Source: Planctomycetaceae bacterium (GTDB lineage Bacteria; Planctomycetota; Planctomycetia; Pirellulales; Pirellulaceae). From it: a stretch of 50,341 nucleotides of DNA. The stretch spans positions 1 to 50,341 of the forward strand of contig JAHEAM010000001.1 of the NCBI GenBank assembly GCA_024642765.1, in the 5' to 3' direction. Positions 34,202 through 41,370 of the stretch are shown one piece after another. Every line of letters starts with the position of its first letter. Position 1 is the stretch's first letter. The translations under genes and the position numbers were made by a program. Under the pieces are notes generated by a model that searched no databases, had not been told where the DNA came from, and worked only from the letters and a program-made list of their open reading frames with translations.

Positions 34202-34807
34202 CTAACAATATTGGCGTTCGAGTGCGGCCAGTCGCTCGGCAATTTCTTTGTCGCTAGGAATCTTGTTTGCTGCTTGGAGATTTCGAATTTCAATATCGAA
34301 CTCGTCGATCTGTTCCGCCAATTGTTTTTTTTCATTTTCGTCGAGGCGATCGATAAACAGTGTTCCTTGCAGATGGTCGAATTCATGTTGAATGACGCGT
34401 GCTAGCAAGCCCTCGGCAATCATATTGATTTCGTTACCGTGGAGATCAAAGCCCGTAACCTGGACTTTTTCGGGTCTTGCGACTTCGCCATAAAGACCGG
34501 GCAAACTAAGGCAACCTTCTTCTGCAGAAGCTTGGCCACGGGGTGATTTGAGCACTGGATTGATAAAAACGAGCTCTTTTCCCGACGACTGAACGCCTTC
34601 AGGGTTCACAACGAACAATTGAAACGGCAAATCGACTTGATTCGCTGCCAAGCCGATTCCTTTGGCAGCGTACATAAGCTCGAACATTTTCTCGATGTAT
34701 TGGCGGATCGTTCTATCAACCGTGCGCAATGGTTTCGAAACATGACGAAGGGTTGGATGTGGGTAGTGAATGATGTTCAACTCGGCAACTCCGGACACTG
34801 GTTTCAT
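34202..34807 (-). CDS. def: Peptide deformylase
   Basis: Removes the formyl group from nascent proteins; an Fe2+/Zn2+ metalloenzyme of the ribosome exit region. 201 residues from an ATG at 34807. The three family motifs are present: GIGLAANQV (50-58), EEGCLSLPG with the metal ligand C99, and QHEFDHLQG with H141, E142 and H145. The C-terminus has an extra helical tail of about 40 residues rich in Lys/Glu (KKQLAEQIDEFDIEIRNLQA), beyond the usual catalytic core. First gene of the def-fmt operon; a divergent 790-bp gap precedes folK. Confidence 0.95.
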   Translation of the reverse strand: MKPVSGVAELNIIHYPHPTLRHVSKPLRTVDRTIRQYIEKMFELMYAAKGIGLAANQVDLPFQLFVVNPEGVQSSGKELVFINPVLKSPRGQASAEEGCLSLPGLYGEVARPEKVQVTGFDLHGNEINMIAEGLLARVIQHEFDHLQGTLFIDRLDENEKKQLAEQIDEFDIEIRNLQAANKIPSDKEIAERLAALERQYC

Positions 34808-35054
34808 AACAACAGCTTATCAGACAAATCGCCTTCAACGAACTACAACCTATTGCTTCGGTTAAAAAAAAAAATTCTGGTTGCTGTGAAGTCGCCGACT
34901 TTTTATGGCGATCAGTACGTTCGAGAAAAATCGACCGTTTTGAACAGGCAATTTTGACATTTCGAGATCGAAGCAATAAGTCGACGAGTTTTCAAGTAGG
35001 AGGAGAGAATAAATTTTCTCGAATAAAAAATGGCGATTTTGAAAACCAAAACGC

Positions 35055-35085
35055 TTGACATGTTTTTATCTAAGCGCAGAATAAT
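35055..35085 (+). promoter_or_regulatory. Possible sigma-70 promoter in the region before folK
   Basis: A perfect -35 TTGACA (35055-35060) and a -10 AATAAT (35080-35085, 5 of 6 matches). The spacer is 19 bp, longer than ideal. Transcription would start near 35092 and could run to the terminator at 35514. Confidence 0.4.
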
Positions 35086-35186
35086 CCCCCACGCAAGTAA
35101 GTTGTGTTTGGCTTGTACACCTTAAAGTTGTTTTGAGACGAGATGGTTTAGAAGACTCCCAGCTGGGGGGTTAACTTAAACCGACA

Positions 35187-35216
35187 TCGAAGTTGAAAAG
35201 ATTCGAAGTTGAAAAG
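35187..35216 (+). repeat. Two direct copies of a 14-bp unit
   Basis: TCGAAGTTGAAAAG occurs at 35187-35200 and 35203-35216, a 16-bp period, inside the candidate RNA. It may be a recent slippage duplication or part of a structured RNA. Confidence 0.7.
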
Positions 35217-35480
35217 AAAAGTGAAGTCAAGATAAGTATTTTGAAAATTGGGTGGCGGCGACTAAAAGGACGACTGTCGGCGGGGTTGCATCGCAGCCCT
35301 CGTGGATTGGATTCCTCACCCCGTTTTATTTCGAGTGCTTTGTTTAGCGTGCTTGGAACAAGCAAGCGGTCGGATTCGCAATTATTCAAAGGGCTTGCGC
35401 TAAACAGGTTTCAAGAGGACACCTAAAAGAGGCACAGTTATTACCTGAGGGGGCACATTTTTTCGCCTGATCAGAATTCG

Positions 35481-35514
35481 CGGCATCGAGCATGAAGTTG
35501 GGTGCCGTTTTTTT
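35481..35514 (+). terminator. Intrinsic terminator upstream of folK
   Basis: CGGCATC (35481-35487) pairs with GGTGCCG (35501-35507), one G-T pair, across a 13-nt loop; seven T residues follow (35508-35514). No plus-strand protein gene ends here, so it closes the candidate non-coding RNA or attenuates folK. Confidence 0.65.
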
Positions 35515-35525
35515 GTCTCATATCG

Positions 35526-35547
35526 TTCCTAGGCAGCATGCTAGGAA
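35526..35547. repeat. Perfect 7-bp inverted repeat before folK
   Basis: TTCCTAG (35526-35532) and CTAGGAA (35541-35547) flank GCAGCATG. It lies 51-72 bp before the folK start and just after the terminator: an operator for a dimeric regulator or a leader hairpin are both possible. Confidence 0.55.
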
Positions 35548-35565
35548 TGTGAAATCTCTCAAGAA

Positions 35566-35599
35566 GACAGCGTCCCCAGAATGACAGCGTCCCCAGAAT
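35566..35599 (+). repeat. 17-bp tandem duplication covering the folK start
   Basis: GACAGCGTCCCCAGAAT is repeated exactly at 35566-35582 and 35583-35599. It duplicates an ATG: the first (35581) opens a six-codon frame, MTASPE, stopping at TGA 35599-35601, overlapping the ATG of folK at 35598 by ATGA. Confidence 0.85.
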
Positions 35600-36413
35600 G
35601 ATCAATGCCGTCGAGTGCTTGATTTCGTTTGGTGCCAACGAGGGTGACTTGTTGGCGACGCTTGAAACGGTCGTTGATCTGATGCCGAGGTTCGGATTTG
35701 AGTTTCGGTCTGTGAGCCGCCCTATTGTTACGGAGCCAATTGGTGGTCCGGCGGGGCAAGCGGTTTATGTGAACGCAGCAATTCGGGCGCAGTCACAATT
35801 GTCGGCAGACGACGGCATTGCCGGGCTCTTGGCACTCGAGGCAGCGATCGGGCGCGTGCGACAGGAACGGTGGGGGCCTCGAATCGTTGATTTGGATTTA
35901 TTGTTGCACGGTTCGTCGACTGTCCGCAGCGGTACGATTTGCGTGCCACATCCACGCATGACTTTCCGTCGTTTTGTTCTAGAACCAGCTGTCGAGATCG
36001 CCGCTGAAATGGTCCACCCGATCGCCAACGTTACTTTGGCGCAATTGTTGAACGCGTTAAACGATCGAGGTCCGGCGATTGGCGTGTGGATTGCAAACGA
36101 AAAACAGGCAATCGAGCTTTCGCGCAGTTTTGAACAATTGAAGCGCGAGAAACCGTTGCAAGTGCGGGGAGCGCAAGACGATTTTCCAGCTGCGAAAGTT
36201 GAAGCTTTTTCGATATTACCTGTTGCTTCGCTCGATGACGCTTCAGCGATTGCTCAGAATGTCCGGTTGATGATGTATTCGTCAGCGTGGGATGAACAGA
36301 TTTTCAACGTGGCATGTGGCCCGCTTTGGCGATTCGAATCGATTGAGGAAATCATGCGCGAGTTTTCTACGATCTTTGCGGCGATGGGGCATCAAGTTTC
36401 ATCGAAAGAATGA
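35598..36413 (+). CDS. folK: 6-hydroxymethyl-7,8-dihydropterin pyrophosphokinase with C-terminal extension
   Basis: Transfers pyrophosphate from ATP to hydroxymethyl-dihydropterin in folate synthesis. 271 residues from the ATG at 35598. The HPPK core occupies about 1-160: CLISFGANEGD, FVNAAIRAQ-like YVNAAIRAQSQLS, and the signature RWGPRIVDLDLLLHG with the magnesium-binding Asp pair, then PHPRMTFRRFVLEPAVEIA. Residues about 160-271 (GVWIANEKQAIELSRSFEQL and onward) are an extension beyond the usual family length that I cannot name. The tandem duplication at the start and an upstream terminator suggest translational or transcriptional control. Confidence 0.9.
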   Translation: MINAVECLISFGANEGDLLATLETVVDLMPRFGFEFRSVSRPIVTEPIGGPAGQAVYVNAAIRAQSQLSADDGIAGLLALEAAIGRVRQERWGPRIVDLDLLLHGSSTVRSGTICVPHPRMTFRRFVLEPAVEIAAEMVHPIANVTLAQLLNALNDRGPAIGVWIANEKQAIELSRSFEQLKREKPLQVRGAQDDFPAAKVEAFSILPVASLDDASAIAQNVRLMMYSSAWDEQIFNVACGPLWRFESIEEIMREFSTIFAAMGHQVSSKE

Positions 36414-36558
36414 CGCTCAACGGTTGAGGCCGCTTGTTCGGGAAGTGGTCAGTAAATTTCAGCGCTGCAATGAGTCACTTCGATAAAAAATAGCCAAGTA
36501 GTGGCTCACGATTGATCCTGGGCAGTTCCTTGGTGTTTTCGTCGCGAAGGTGTTTCGC

Positions 36559-36564
36559 TAGAAT
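36559..36564 (+). promoter_or_regulatory. Possible -10 element (TAGAAT) for glgA
   Basis: CGCTAGAATC, 59 bp before the glgA ATG. A GCGAA/TTCGC inverted repeat (about 36544-36558) lies directly upstream. No good -35 is at 16-18 bp. Confidence 0.35.
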
Positions 36565-36622
36565 CAAAAGTGTACTTAACCAACACCGCCTGTATCATCC
36601 ATCAAGGCCCAGGATTGGATCG

Positions 36623-38116
36623 ATGAATATTCTTTTTGCTGCAAGTGAAATTGAGCCCTTCGCCAAATCAGGTGGTTTAGCCGATGTATGTGGCACTCTG
36701 CCGCGAGAATTGGAAGCGGCCGGGCATGAGGTCGTCGTGTTCATGCCCGCGTATCGCTGCGTTCGCCGTTGCGAGCAGCCCATCACCCCGACGTCGATTG
36801 AACTCGCGGTGCCGGTTGGTTCAAAGTTGATTTCGGGTCGGTTACTGGAAAGTCGCCTGCCCAATAGCGATATCCCAGTTTATCTCGTTGAGCAGGCAGA
36901 CTATTTCGATCGCAACGAATTGTATGGCGAGAATGGCGAGAGCTATACCGATAACTGCGAACGTTTCGTGTTCTTTTGTCGGGCGGTGCTCGAAGCCGCG
37001 CGTTTGATGGAACTCGAAATCGACTTGGTTCATGCAAACGACTGGCAAACCGCGCTCTTACCCGTTTACCTTAATACCGAATTTTTGGACGCGCCACCAT
37101 TTACGGATGTCGCCACTCTGTTGACGATTCACAACTTGGCCTACCAGGGTCGCTTTTGGCATTGGGACATGCTACTGACTGGTTTGGACTGGAAGTATTT
37201 CAATTGGCGCCAAATGGAATTTTATGGTCAACTCAATTTGCTGAAGTCGGGAATCGCATTTGCAGACGCAATCAACACGGTCAGCCCAACTTATGCCACC
37301 GAAATTCAAGGCAGCGAACAAGGCTGCGGCCTAGAGGGAGCCCTGCAAGGTCGATCGAGTGACCTGTCAGGAATATTGAACGGAATCGATTCGCTTGTTT
37401 GGAATCCATCGCGTGATCCTTATTTGGCGATGAAATACACTGTCGCGAACTGGCGCGAGGGCAAGGCCCGCAATAAAGTCTCGTTGCAAAAACAGCTGGG
37501 CTTGCAGGTCAACGATTCGTTGCCAATGGTTGGTATCGTCGGCAGGTTGGCCAGCCAAAAAGGTTGGGACTTGATCTTGCCTGTCATGAAACAATGGCTC
37601 AAGACCATCGATGTCCAATGGGTTGTGCTCGGTACGGGACAACCTGAATACGAAACCGAATTATTGAATTTGCAGCACGCGCATCAGGATAAGTTCTCGA
37701 TGAATTTGCAGTTCAATGAAGGTCTAGCGCACATGATCGAGGCGGCATCGGATATGTTCTTGATGCCCTCTGAGTTTGAACCTTGTGGCCTGAACCAAAT
37801 GTACAGCATGGCCTACGGGTCAGTGCCGATCGTTCGTCGCACGGGCGGGCTTGCCGATACCGTCATCAATTGCAACGAGCGAAACTTGGACAATGGCACA
37901 GCAACGGGTTTTTCGTTTGGCCCTTTTCTTCCGCAGTCGTTGGAACAGGCGTTAGCCAAGGCCGTGTGTTGTTTTCAAAACGGACAAGCAACCTGGAACC
38001 TATTGGTCGAGAACGGAATGAAAAACGATTGGTCCTGGGCCGCCAGCACAGCACGCTACGTCGAATTGTACGAAAAAACATTGACACTCCGGCGACAAAC
38101 GCACCAACATGTTTGA
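36623..38116 (+). CDS. glgA: Glycogen synthase (ADP-glucose type)
   Basis: Adds glucose from ADP-glucose to the non-reducing end of alpha-1,4-glucan; GT5 family, GT-B fold. 497 residues from the ATG at 36623, which starts MNILFAASEIEPFAKSGGLA; 37 upstream codons (to 36512) have no family character. Seen motifs: KSGGL at 15-19 (ADP-glucose binding), NDWQTALLPVYLNTEF, HNLAYQGRFWHWDMLL, GIVGRLASQKGWDLILPV, and EFEPCGLNQMYSMAYGSVPI with the E-rich nucleotide-binding loop, then RRTGGLADTV. The gene is 198 bp after folK and 65 bp before galT. Confidence 0.95.
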   Translation: MNILFAASEIEPFAKSGGLADVCGTLPRELEAAGHEVVVFMPAYRCVRRCEQPITPTSIELAVPVGSKLISGRLLESRLPNSDIPVYLVEQADYFDRNELYGENGESYTDNCERFVFFCRAVLEAARLMELEIDLVHANDWQTALLPVYLNTEFLDAPPFTDVATLLTIHNLAYQGRFWHWDMLLTGLDWKYFNWRQMEFYGQLNLLKSGIAFADAINTVSPTYATEIQGSEQGCGLEGALQGRSSDLSGILNGIDSLVWNPSRDPYLAMKYTVANWREGKARNKVSLQKQLGLQVNDSLPMVGIVGRLASQKGWDLILPVMKQWLKTIDVQWVVLGTGQPEYETELLNLQHAHQDKFSMNLQFNEGLAHMIEAASDMFLMPSEFEPCGLNQMYSMAYGSVPIVRRTGGLADTVINCNERNLDNGTATGFSFGPFLPQSLEQALAKAVCCFQNGQATWNLLVENGMKNDWSWAASTARYVELYEKTLTLRRQTHQHV

Positions 38117-38181
38117 ACATACGAATCTACTCTCAATGGCGTGATTAATCCGCTGTTGTTCCAATAATTCTTGGGTGACCC

Positions 38182-39165
38182 ATGTCCGACTTGCGATACG
38201 ATCCCCTTTTTGACTTGTGGGTCGCGATTGCCGAAAATCGTCGTGATCGTCCCATCGAGTTTGTTCCGATCGAGCAATCGTTTAAACAACTGATCTGCCC
38301 ATTTTGTGGAGGCAACGAAGAAGAAACGCCTCCCGAACTATTGCGACTCGGCCCAGAAGACAAATCTGTCGATCCCACGGGTTTGCAGTGGCATACTCGT
38401 GTGATCCCCAATAAATTTCCTACCTATTTTGGGAGCCAAGAAGAGGGCGTTGATTGCGGGCCCTACCAACATTCCTATTTGTCTGGCGACCAAGAACTGA
38501 TTATCCCCACACCACGACACGTCTTCAGTTTTTCCGATTTGACAATCGAAGAATTTGTTCTCGGTCTGCAAGCGGCCCAAATTCGAATGCAAAAAAAGGA
38601 ATCTGAAAGCCACATCAAGCACGCCATGCTTTTTGGCAATTGCCGCTCTGAGGCAGGAGCTTCTGTCGCGCACGTGCATTTTCAATTGATTGGCTCACCG
38701 TTAGTCAGCCCGATGATGGCAAGCCGGATGACAAGACTCGAGAACTTTCGGCATGAAAACGGGGTGTCGATGACCACTGCCATGCTGAATCATGAACTCA
38801 AACAACACGTTCGAATCGTCGCTGAAACAGATGATCTAGTGATGCTGTGTCCATACGCAAGTCGCTTTGCATTTCAAATATGGCTAATGCCGCGCAACGA
38901 TACAGTCGCATTCTCGAAGCTCGATCAGAACCAACTCCAACAGTTGTGCGAACTGAGCCAACGATATCTGCGAAGAGTTGAAGTTCTCCTAAGTGAACCG
39001 GCCTACAACTGGTTGCTTCATCAACCGCCCATGGGCGGTAATGAAAATCACTGGTTCGTGGAAATCATTCCACGTGTCGCAAAAACTGCTGGCTACGAAA
39101 TGGGAACGGATATCTGGATCAACCCCGTAGCCCCGGAAGTAGCAGCCCGACGCCTGCGAACCTAA
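38182..39165 (+). CDS. galT: Galactose-1-phosphate uridylyltransferase-like enzyme
   Basis: Exchanges UMP between UDP-glucose and galactose-1-phosphate (Leloir pathway). 327 residues from the ATG at 38182. Zinc ligands C39 and C42 (CPFC), the VIPNKFPTYF segment, and HVHFQ at 164-168 in place of the usual HPHGQ; H166 is the expected nucleophile. The family also contains close relatives with other nucleotides, so the substrate is not certain. It lies 65 bp after glgA, suggesting joint use in sugar-nucleotide and glycogen metabolism. Confidence 0.82.
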   Translation: MSDLRYDPLFDLWVAIAENRRDRPIEFVPIEQSFKQLICPFCGGNEEETPPELLRLGPEDKSVDPTGLQWHTRVIPNKFPTYFGSQEEGVDCGPYQHSYLSGDQELIIPTPRHVFSFSDLTIEEFVLGLQAAQIRMQKKESESHIKHAMLFGNCRSEAGASVAHVHFQLIGSPLVSPMMASRMTRLENFRHENGVSMTTAMLNHELKQHVRIVAETDDLVMLCPYASRFAFQIWLMPRNDTVAFSKLDQNQLQQLCELSQRYLRRVEVLLSEPAYNWLLHQPPMGGNENHWFVEIIPRVAKTAGYEMGTDIWINPVAPEVAARRLRT

Positions 39166-39300
39166 AAACGAGCACCGATTGAATTGTTAGGGAGTCTCAC
39201 CTTTGGTTACAATTCAGCAAAGGTTTTCATTAACAGTTTCATGGTCGGGCGTTTGCTGGCATCAAAGGCCAGGCCAGACTTTTTAAAACATACTTTTGAC

Positions 39301-39951
39301 ATGAATATCGAACAAACCTCATCTGACCCAACCCTCTATTTCGATGACCGCGCGGGAAAACGGCGCTGTTGGTGGTGTTCGGTCGATCCGTTGTATGTTC
39401 AATATCACGACAATGAATGGGGTCAACCGTTATTCGATAATGTTCGACTCTACGAAAAAGTTTGCCTCGAAGGCTTTCAAGCGGGCTTGAGTTGGTGGAC
39501 CGTTCTGCGGAAACGCGAGTCGTTTCGCGACGCGTTCGATGGTTTCGACTTCGAACGTGTCGTGAGCTACAAACCCAACAAAGTCGAAAAGTTGCTTAAG
39601 AACGAAAAGATCATCCGGCATCGCGGCAAAATCGAAAGCACAATTAATAACGCCCGCCGCGCGATCGAAGCAATTGAAATGCACGGTTCGCTTGCTGCGT
39701 TGTTATGGCAATTTCGTCCGGTCAATCATCAACCACCGGTCGATCGAGCAACTATTCAAGCAACCACTCCGGAATCAACCGCTATGAGCAAGCACTTGCG
39801 AAAGATAGGTTGGACTTTTGTCGGCCCAACCACCTGTTATGCAATGATGCAATCGGTGGGAATGGTCAACGATCATTTGCCCGACTGCGCCTTGCGACGA
39901 AAAATCAAATCCGTTGGGAAACTCAGTGTTCGACTTGCGAGACTGACTTGA
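39301..39951 (+). CDS. tag: DNA-3-methyladenine glycosylase I
   Basis: Cuts 3-methyladenine from alkylated DNA to start base-excision repair. 216 residues from the ATG at 39301; a TTG 39 codons upstream is the alternative. Family features: RCWWCSVDP and YHDNEWG (zinc Cys23 and His36), VCLEGFQAGLSWWTVLRKR with the catalytic Glu57, RHRGKIESTINNAR, VNHQPPVDRAT and the second zinc pair VNDHLPDC. Slightly longer N-terminus than E. coli Tag. It stands alone between galT and the convergent glyA. Confidence 0.93.
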   Translation: MNIEQTSSDPTLYFDDRAGKRRCWWCSVDPLYVQYHDNEWGQPLFDNVRLYEKVCLEGFQAGLSWWTVLRKRESFRDAFDGFDFERVVSYKPNKVEKLLKNEKIIRHRGKIESTINNARRAIEAIEMHGSLAALLWQFRPVNHQPPVDRATIQATTPESTAMSKHLRKIGWTFVGPTTCYAMMQSVGMVNDHLPDCALRRKIKSVGKLSVRLARLT

Positions 39952-39997
39952 AGGCCCGCGTTGGCTTTACGGATCTCCCCCTCATCTTGGAGCTCGC

Positions 39998-41248
39998 TCA
40001 AACCGAAATCGCTTGAGCGGGGACTGGGTATACTTGGCAGAGTTCGGAAACTTCTTTGCGAACGCGGGTCAGAACTTCTTCGTTGTCCACATTTTTTAGG
40101 ACCGTCAAGATCCATTGGCCCACATGCTTCATTTGTTCTGGACCCATCCCGCGTGTTGTGAGGGCAGGGGTGCCGATGCGAATTCCACTCGGATCCATCG
40201 GTTTTCGCTCATCATAAGGAATCATGTTTTTGTTGACGGTGATGCCGCAACGATCCAAAGTGATTTCCGCAATCTTTCCCCCGATGCCGAACGGTGTCAC
40301 GTCAACCAACATCAGGTGGTTGTCTGTTCCGCCAGAAATAAGTCGCAATCCGCCGGACATTAAGACTTCGGCGAGGGTTCGCGCATTGTCGATGACCGTT
40401 TGCGAATAGGTCTTGAAATCCGAACGCAATGCCTCGCCAAAGCACACAGCCTTGCCCGCGATCGCGTGCATGAGTGGTCCGCCTTGGCATCCTGGGAACA
40501 CGGTTCGATTCAGGTCTTTCGCGTATTTTTCTTTGGCCAGAATCAACCCGCCGCGCGGACCGCGCAGTGTTTTGTGTGTTGTCGTGGTTACAAAATCTGC
40601 AACTTCAACTGGGTTGTTATGCAAGCCAGCGGCGACCAGTCCGGCATAGTGCGCCATATCTACAAACAATTTTGCGCCCACTTCGTCAGCGATCTCGCGG
40701 AAGCGTTCGTGAGGAATTTCGCGCGGATAGGCGCTTGCTCCGGCGACGATCAATTTAGGTTTATATTCGCGGGCCAAACGGGAAACTTGGTCAAAGTCCA
40801 ATCGATGTGTATCGCGCGTCACGCCGTAATGATGAAAATTGTATAGCATTCCCGAGATGTTCAACTTCATGCCGTGCGTGAGGTGTCCGCCATGAGCCAA
40901 ATCCAGTCCCAGAATAGTATCGCCTGGTTTTACCAAGCTGAAATAGACCGCTTGATTTGCTTGCGAGCCGCTGTGCGGTTGAACGTTCGCGAATTCGGCG
41001 CCAAACAATTCCTTGGCTCGGTCAATTGCGATCTGCTCGATCTTGTCGACGACTTCGCAACCGCCATAGTAGCGTTTCCCGGGATAGCCTTCGGCATACT
41101 TGTTCGTGAGAATACTGCCAACGGCCTCCATCACCGCTGGGCTTGTGTAGTTTTCACTTGCGATCAATTCCAACCCATCAAATTGTCGATGAGCCTCTTC
41201 GTTGATCAATTCGAAAATTTCTGGATCGTGATTTGAGAGTATCGACAT
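39998..41248 (-). CDS. glyA: Serine hydroxymethyltransferase
   Basis: PLP-dependent interconversion of serine and glycine with tetrahydrofolate, feeding one-carbon metabolism. About 416 residues from the ATG at 41248, giving MSILSNHDPEIFELI; an upstream TTG extension to 41314 is not family-like. Motifs: LELIASENYTSPAVMEA, NKYAEGYPGKRYYGG, GDTILGLDLAHGGHLTHG, and TTTTHKTLRGPRGG near residue 225, with the Schiff-base lysine. Its folate substrate links it to folK and fmt in the window. Separated by 122 bp from the TPR-sulfotransferase gene on the same strand. Confidence 0.96.
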   Translation of the reverse strand: MSILSNHDPEIFELINEEAHRQFDGLELIASENYTSPAVMEAVGSILTNKYAEGYPGKRYYGGCEVVDKIEQIAIDRAKELFGAEFANVQPHSGSQANQAVYFSLVKPGDTILGLDLAHGGHLTHGMKLNISGMLYNFHHYGVTRDTHRLDFDQVSRLAREYKPKLIVAGASAYPREIPHERFREIADEVGAKLFVDMAHYAGLVAAGLHNNPVEVADFVTTTTHKTLRGPRGGLILAKEKYAKDLNRTVFPGCQGGPLMHAIAGKAVCFGEALRSDFKTYSQTVIDNARTLAEVLMSGGLRLISGGTDNHLMLVDVTPFGIGGKIAEITLDRCGITVNKNMIPYDERKPMDPSGIRIGTPALTTRGMGPEQMKHVGQWILTVLKNVDNEEVLTRVRKEVSELCQVYPVPAQAISV

Positions 41249-41370
41249 AAATTTTTTTCTTGCAGCTAACGTCAATGAAAGACAAGCGGGGCGGGCATCG
41301 CTTAGGCCTAGCAATTTCGCACAGGCGCACGCCCAATGAAAATACGATTTTCGTTGCTAAGAACTGCTTG

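Larger units (their letters stand above)
35092..35514 (+). ncRNA. Candidate non-coding RNA or folK leader, about 420 nt
   Basis: Bounded by a possible promoter at 35055-35085 and an intrinsic terminator at 35481-35514. It contains the pairing GTTTAGCG/CGCTAAAC enclosing a 45-nt domain, an AGGT/ACCT stem, and GGTTTA/TAAACC enclosing CCCAGCTGGG. The only longer frames in it (77 and 72 codons on opposite strands) have poor starts and no domain. No known RNA family was recognised, and it may instead be an attenuated leader of folK. Confidence 0.3.
34808..35597. other. 790-bp divergent region without a recognised gene
   Basis: The longest gene-free stretch. From left to right on the plus strand: an A11-type run at 34864-34874; an AGGAGGAG at 34998-35005 and a 31-codon frame at 35030-35125; a possible promoter (TTGACA at 35055, AATAAT at 35080); a 10-bp palindrome CCCAGCTGGG near 35158; a 14-bp repeat in two copies (35187-35216); long-range pairing GTTTAGCG (about 35343) with CGCTAAAC (about 35397); a terminator at 35481-35514; an inverted repeat at 35526-35547; and a 17-bp tandem duplication at 35566-35599. 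I did not find RNase P, tmRNA or SRP RNA core motifs. Confidence 0.5.

Noticed and set aside
35193..35426. 77-codon plus-strand frame and a 72-codon minus frame in the folK-upstream region
   Set aside because: Start codons are poor and neither resembles a protein; the overlap on both strands suggests chance in a structured RNA region.
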